Positions 60,594-64,000 of a stretch of DNA of 64,000 nucleotides are shown piece by piece (within the stretch, counting starts at the first letter, position 1; every line of letters starts with the position of its first letter). The position numbers were made by a program, and so were the translations under genes. The notes under the pieces are model-generated. The model was not told the DNA's origin and made no database searches. It worked only from the letters and a program-made list of their open reading frames with translations. Origin of the DNA: Micromonospora parva (GTDB lineage Bacteria; Actinomycetota; Actinomycetes; Mycobacteriales; Micromonosporaceae); assembly GCF_000718515.1 (NCBI RefSeq), contig NZ_JNZS01000033.1, positions 1 to 64,000 of the forward strand, in the 5' to 3' direction.

Positions 60594-61001
60594 ATGGCCA
60601 AGTACCTGCTGCTCAAGCACTACCGGGGCGGCCCGGCGGCGGTGCACGACGTGCCGATGGACCAGTGGACGCCGGCGGAGATCTCCGCCCACATGCAGTA
60701 CATGCGCGACTTCGCGGCCCGGCTCGAGGCGACCGGCGAGTTCGTCGACGGCCAGGCACTCGCCCCCGAGGGCACGTTCGTCCGGTACGACGGCCCGGGC
60801 CGACCGCCGGTCACCGACGGCCCGTTCGCCGAGACCAAGGATCTCATCGCCGGCTGGATGGTGATCGACGTCGACAGCTACGACCGGGCGGTCGAGCTGG
60901 CCGGGGAGTTGTCGGCCGCTCCCGGTGCCGGCGGCAAGCCGATCCACGAGTGGCTGGAGCTGCGCCCGTTCCTGAGCGAGCCGCCGACCATCACGGAGTG
61001 A
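60594..61001 (+). CDS. YCII-related DGPF-domain protein
   Basis: The 135-aa YCII-fold protein carries the diagnostic DGPF motif at residues 75-78 (VTDGPFAETKDLIAGW) and MAKYLLLKHYRG at its start. DGPF proteins are the constant genomic partners of ECF42 sigma factors; their biochemical role is unsettled, with a dimeric ferredoxin-like barrel as fold. AAGGAG lies upstream of ATG 60594. The stop overlaps a possible GTG start of the sigma factor gene, so the two are probably translated together. Confidence 0.92.
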   Translation: MAKYLLLKHYRGGPAAVHDVPMDQWTPAEISAHMQYMRDFAARLEATGEFVDGQALAPEGTFVRYDGPGRPPVTDGPFAETKDLIAGWMVIDVDSYDRAVELAGELSAAPGAGGKPIHEWLELRPFLSEPPTITE

Positions 61002-61009
61002 CAACTCCG

Positions 61010-62155
61010 ATGGACGAGACGCTGCTGCGCAACCTCACGCCGAGCGTCCTCGGTATCCTCGTCCGCCGCGGAATCGACTTCGCGGCGGCCGAGGACGCCG
61101 TGCAGGACGCCCTGGTCGAGGCGGTCCGCGTCTGGCCGGTCGACCCGCCGCGCGACCCGTTGGGCTGGCTGACCACTGTGGCGTGGCGGCGGTTCCTCGA
61201 CGCGGCCCGAGCCGACGCCGCTCGCCGTCGGCGTGAGGATCTCGTCGACGAGGAGCCGGCGCCGGGGCCCGCCCCCACCGTGGACGACACCCTTGCGCTC
61301 TACTTCCTCTGCGCCCACCCGTCGCTGACGGCGTCGTCGGCGGTAGCACTCACGCTGCGCGCCGTCGGCGGCTTGACCACCCGCCAGATCGCGCACGCAT
61401 ACCTGGTGCCCGAGGCGACCATGGCGCAGCGCATCAGCCGGGCGAAACGCACCGTCTCCGGGCTGCGGTTCGACCGACCCGGTGACGTCGCCACCGTGCT
61501 CCGCGTCCTCTACCTGGTCTTCAACGAGGGCTACTCCGGTGACATGGACCTCGCCGCCGAGGCCATCCGGCTCACCCGACAGCTCGCGGCCGCGATCGAC
61601 CACCCCGAGGTGGCGGGGCTGCTCGCCCTCATGCTGTTGCACCACGCCCGGCGCGCCGCCCGTACCGCGCCCGACGGCACCCTCGTGCCCCTCGCCGAGC
61701 AGGACCGCAGCCGCTGGGACACCCGGTTGATCGCCGAGGGCGTCGAGATCCTCCAGGCGGCCCTGGCCCGCGACCAACTGGGCGAGTTCCAGGCCCAGGC
61801 CGCCATAGCGGCGCTGCACGCCGACGCGCCCACCGCCGCCGAGACCGACTGGGTGCAGATCGTGGAGTGGTACGACGAACTCGTGCGCCTGACCGACAAC
61901 CCGGTCGTCCGACTCAACCGGGCGGTGGCGGTCGGTGAGGCCGACGGTCCCCGGGCCGGCCTGAGGGCTCTCGCGGCGCTGGACGACACACTGCCCCGGT
62001 ACACGGCGGTGGCGGCGTACCTGCACGAGCGCGACGGCGACCTGGCGACGGCGGCGCGGCGGTACGCCGAGGCGGCCCGGCAGGCCCCCAACCTCGCCGA
62101 ACGCGACCACCTGACCCGCCAGGCCGCCCGGCTCAACGCGCTCGGGCGTCGCTGA
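61010..62155 (+). CDS. ECF42-group sigma factor with C-terminal TPR extension
   Basis: The 381-aa sigma factor has region 2 (RGIDFAAAEDAVQDALVEAV, then DPLGWLTTVAWRRFLD) and region 4 (AVGGLTTRQIAHAYLVPEATMAQRISRAKR), followed by an extension of about 200 residues (YLVFNEGYSGD, VQIVEWYDELVRLTDNPVV, YAEAARQAPNLAERDHL) characteristic of ECF42. No anti-sigma gene is nearby, consistent with control through the extension or the DGPF protein. ATG 61010 gives the typical MDETLLRNLTPSVLG start; GTG 60998 is an alternative that overlaps the DGPF stop. Confidence 0.93.
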   Translation: MDETLLRNLTPSVLGILVRRGIDFAAAEDAVQDALVEAVRVWPVDPPRDPLGWLTTVAWRRFLDAARADAARRRREDLVDEEPAPGPAPTVDDTLALYFLCAHPSLTASSAVALTLRAVGGLTTRQIAHAYLVPEATMAQRISRAKRTVSGLRFDRPGDVATVLRVLYLVFNEGYSGDMDLAAEAIRLTRQLAAAIDHPEVAGLLALMLLHHARRAARTAPDGTLVPLAEQDRSRWDTRLIAEGVEILQAALARDQLGEFQAQAAIAALHADAPTAAETDWVQIVEWYDELVRLTDNPVVRLNRAVAVGEADGPRAGLRALAALDDTLPRYTAVAAYLHERDGDLATAARRYAEAARQAPNLAERDHLTRQAARLNALGRR

Positions 62156-62213
62156 CCGGTCGCACCACGCGTCGTTGTCCGCACCATCTGCCACTGTCGG
62201 CGCACGAGATCCG

Positions 62214-62232
62214 GAAAGTCTCCGGAACTTTC
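62214..62232. promoter_or_regulatory. GAAAGT/ACTTTC inverted repeat, candidate xylanase operator
   Basis: GAAAGT and ACTTTC are perfect inverted arms separated by 7 nt, 135 nt upstream of the -35 box. GAAA/TTTC inverted repeats are recurrent in front of actinomycete xylanase genes and mediate sugar-dependent control. Confidence 0.5.
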
Positions 62233-62366
62233 AGCGATCTTCCGCCGAGCCCTCGCTCCGCCACTGTGAACGTCCGATGACCACCCTGCGCTCTGATCCA
62301 CTACTGACCTGGATGAATGCGGAATCAGCGACGACGGCTGTGTTGCCATTGTGTTTCCGAAAATTG

Positions 62367-62395
62367 TTGACAAGCCGTGGACCGGGTCATACGGT
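62367..62395 (+). promoter_or_regulatory. Probable xylanase promoter
   Basis: TTGACA (62367-62372) and TACGGT (62390-62395) are spaced by 17 nt. The -35 is a perfect match to consensus and the -10 fits the actinobacterial TANNNT pattern. Confidence 0.6.
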
Positions 62396-62495
62396 CGCCA
62401 TCGACGGCGCTCAATCGTCGTCAGCACCAAACCACCGCGACCCACTTCTCCGGTCGTCGTGCAGGACGACCGGCCCCACCACCAGAGCGGTATGA

Positions 62496-63605
<1,110 letters not shown>

Positions 63606-63628
63606 CGCTGAGCACCACCTGACACCAC

Positions 63629-63662
63629 CTCTGGCGTGGCGGCCCCGGCCGCCACGCCAGAG
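63629..63662. terminator. Terminator after xylanase gene
   Basis: CTCTGGCGTGGCGGCC pairs with GGCCGCCACGCCAGAG around two unpaired bases (a near-continuous 16-bp inverted repeat), 24 nt beyond the xylanase stop and also downstream of the partial gene on the other strand. Confidence 0.8.
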
Positions 63663-63731
63663 AGGTACCCGGCCGCCACGCCTCGACGGTCCCGACGGGC
63701 GCGCCCCGGCCGTGACAGTCGCCGCCGTCCG

Positions 63732-64000
63732 CTAGACCGGCGGCGCGGCGCTCTCGCCGGCCACCGTCTCCCGCTCCGGCGATTCCTCAGTGTCGTCGGA
63801 TTCCTCGCTGTCGGCCGCTGGTGCCTCGGTCGGCGCCACCGAGGATGGCGCCGTTGTTCCACCGGTCGGGTCGGTCGTCGGCTCCGCATCGGGGCTCTCG
63901 GAGGTGGTGGGTCCGGGCGCGTCCGAGGTGCTCGTGCTGGATGGTGTCGGTCGCCCCGCCGCCCCGTCGCCCGCCGAACGGCTGGGCGTCGGCGATCCGG
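63732..64000 (-). CDS. Partial gene: C-terminal Ser/Thr/Pro/Glu-rich tail
   Basis: An open frame enters from the right edge and ends at TAG 63732. The 88 visible residues are low complexity (SPTPSRSAGDGAAGRPTPSS, later AADSEESDDTEESPERETV, ending GESAAPPV). Third positions are GC-rich as in real genes, and a terminator hairpin lies downstream. Such tails occur on surface proteins, secreted enzymes and Ser/Thr kinases; the folded domain lies outside the window, so no function can be assigned. Confidence 0.6.
   Translation of the reverse strand, partial: GSPTPSRSAGDGAAGRPTPSSTSTSDAPGPTTSESPDAEPTTDPTGGTTAPSSVAPTEAPAADSEESDDTEESPERETVAGESAAPPV

Overview
The window is a very GC-rich, gene-dense chromosomal segment of an actinobacterium, most likely a Micromonosporaceae member close to Micromonospora. 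The pointers are strong third-position GC, many GTG starts, 4-nt stop/start overlaps, a DmdR/IdeR-type iron box, DrrAB and AfsR-like proteins, an ECF42/DGPF pair and a GH11-CBM2 xylanase. I see no rRNA, tRNA, CRISPR array, prophage or complete insertion sequence. Assignments rest on reading motifs and family resemblance, with no database search.

Layout. 1-183: C/G-rich run and a palindromic repeat. 184-6396: an unknown protein, a DrrAB-type exporter and a convergent AfsR-like (BTAD/NB-ARC) regulator; the drrA-like promoter carries four direct repeats of the kind bound by such regulators. 6490-11396: iron-box-controlled siderophore uptake operon (ATPase, lipoprotein, fused permease, siderophore-interacting reductase). 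11522-14950: an unusual zinc-finger SDR, an HbpS/heme-degrading-domain protein and a flavin monooxygenase. 15253-24312: secreted lipase, MFS/ROK pair, MerR regulator, a decayed gene, L,D-transpeptidase, lipoproteins including a DUF1996 protein, and a cyclase. 24426-29126: a same-strand module of a membrane-anchored STAND NTPase with TPRs, an XRE regulator and four tiny genes chained by GTGA overlaps, three of them with Cys clusters. 29290-36816: a secreted operon of two-domain laccase, a ThuA/discoidin/sugar-dehydrogenase/PKD/DUF1080 protein, a cupredoxin with Ig-like repeats and a secreted repeat protein. 37110-39669: polar amino acid ABC transporter. 40633-53862: an exopolysaccharide locus with five sulfotransferases, two GT4 glycosyltransferases, flippase, chain-length regulator, polymerase/ligase and a glycosidase-like lipoprotein. 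54095-57524: CstR-type persulfide detoxification operon with two palindromic operators. 57666-60391: furA-katG. 60594-62155: DGPF protein and ECF42 sigma factor with a matching promoter. 62586-63605: GH11 xylanase. 63732-64000: the C-terminal tail of a further gene.

How the genes work together. Iron uptake, peroxide defence and persulfide defence each sit with their own regulator or operator. Two regions look like little-described systems. One is the STAND-XRE-micro-protein module (24426-29126). The other is the secreted copper/sugar-oxidation operon (29290-36816), in which two neighbouring proteins share an unassigned module of about 75 residues. The sulfotransferase-rich glycan cluster suggests a sulfated extracellular polysaccharide, which is uncommon in this phylum.
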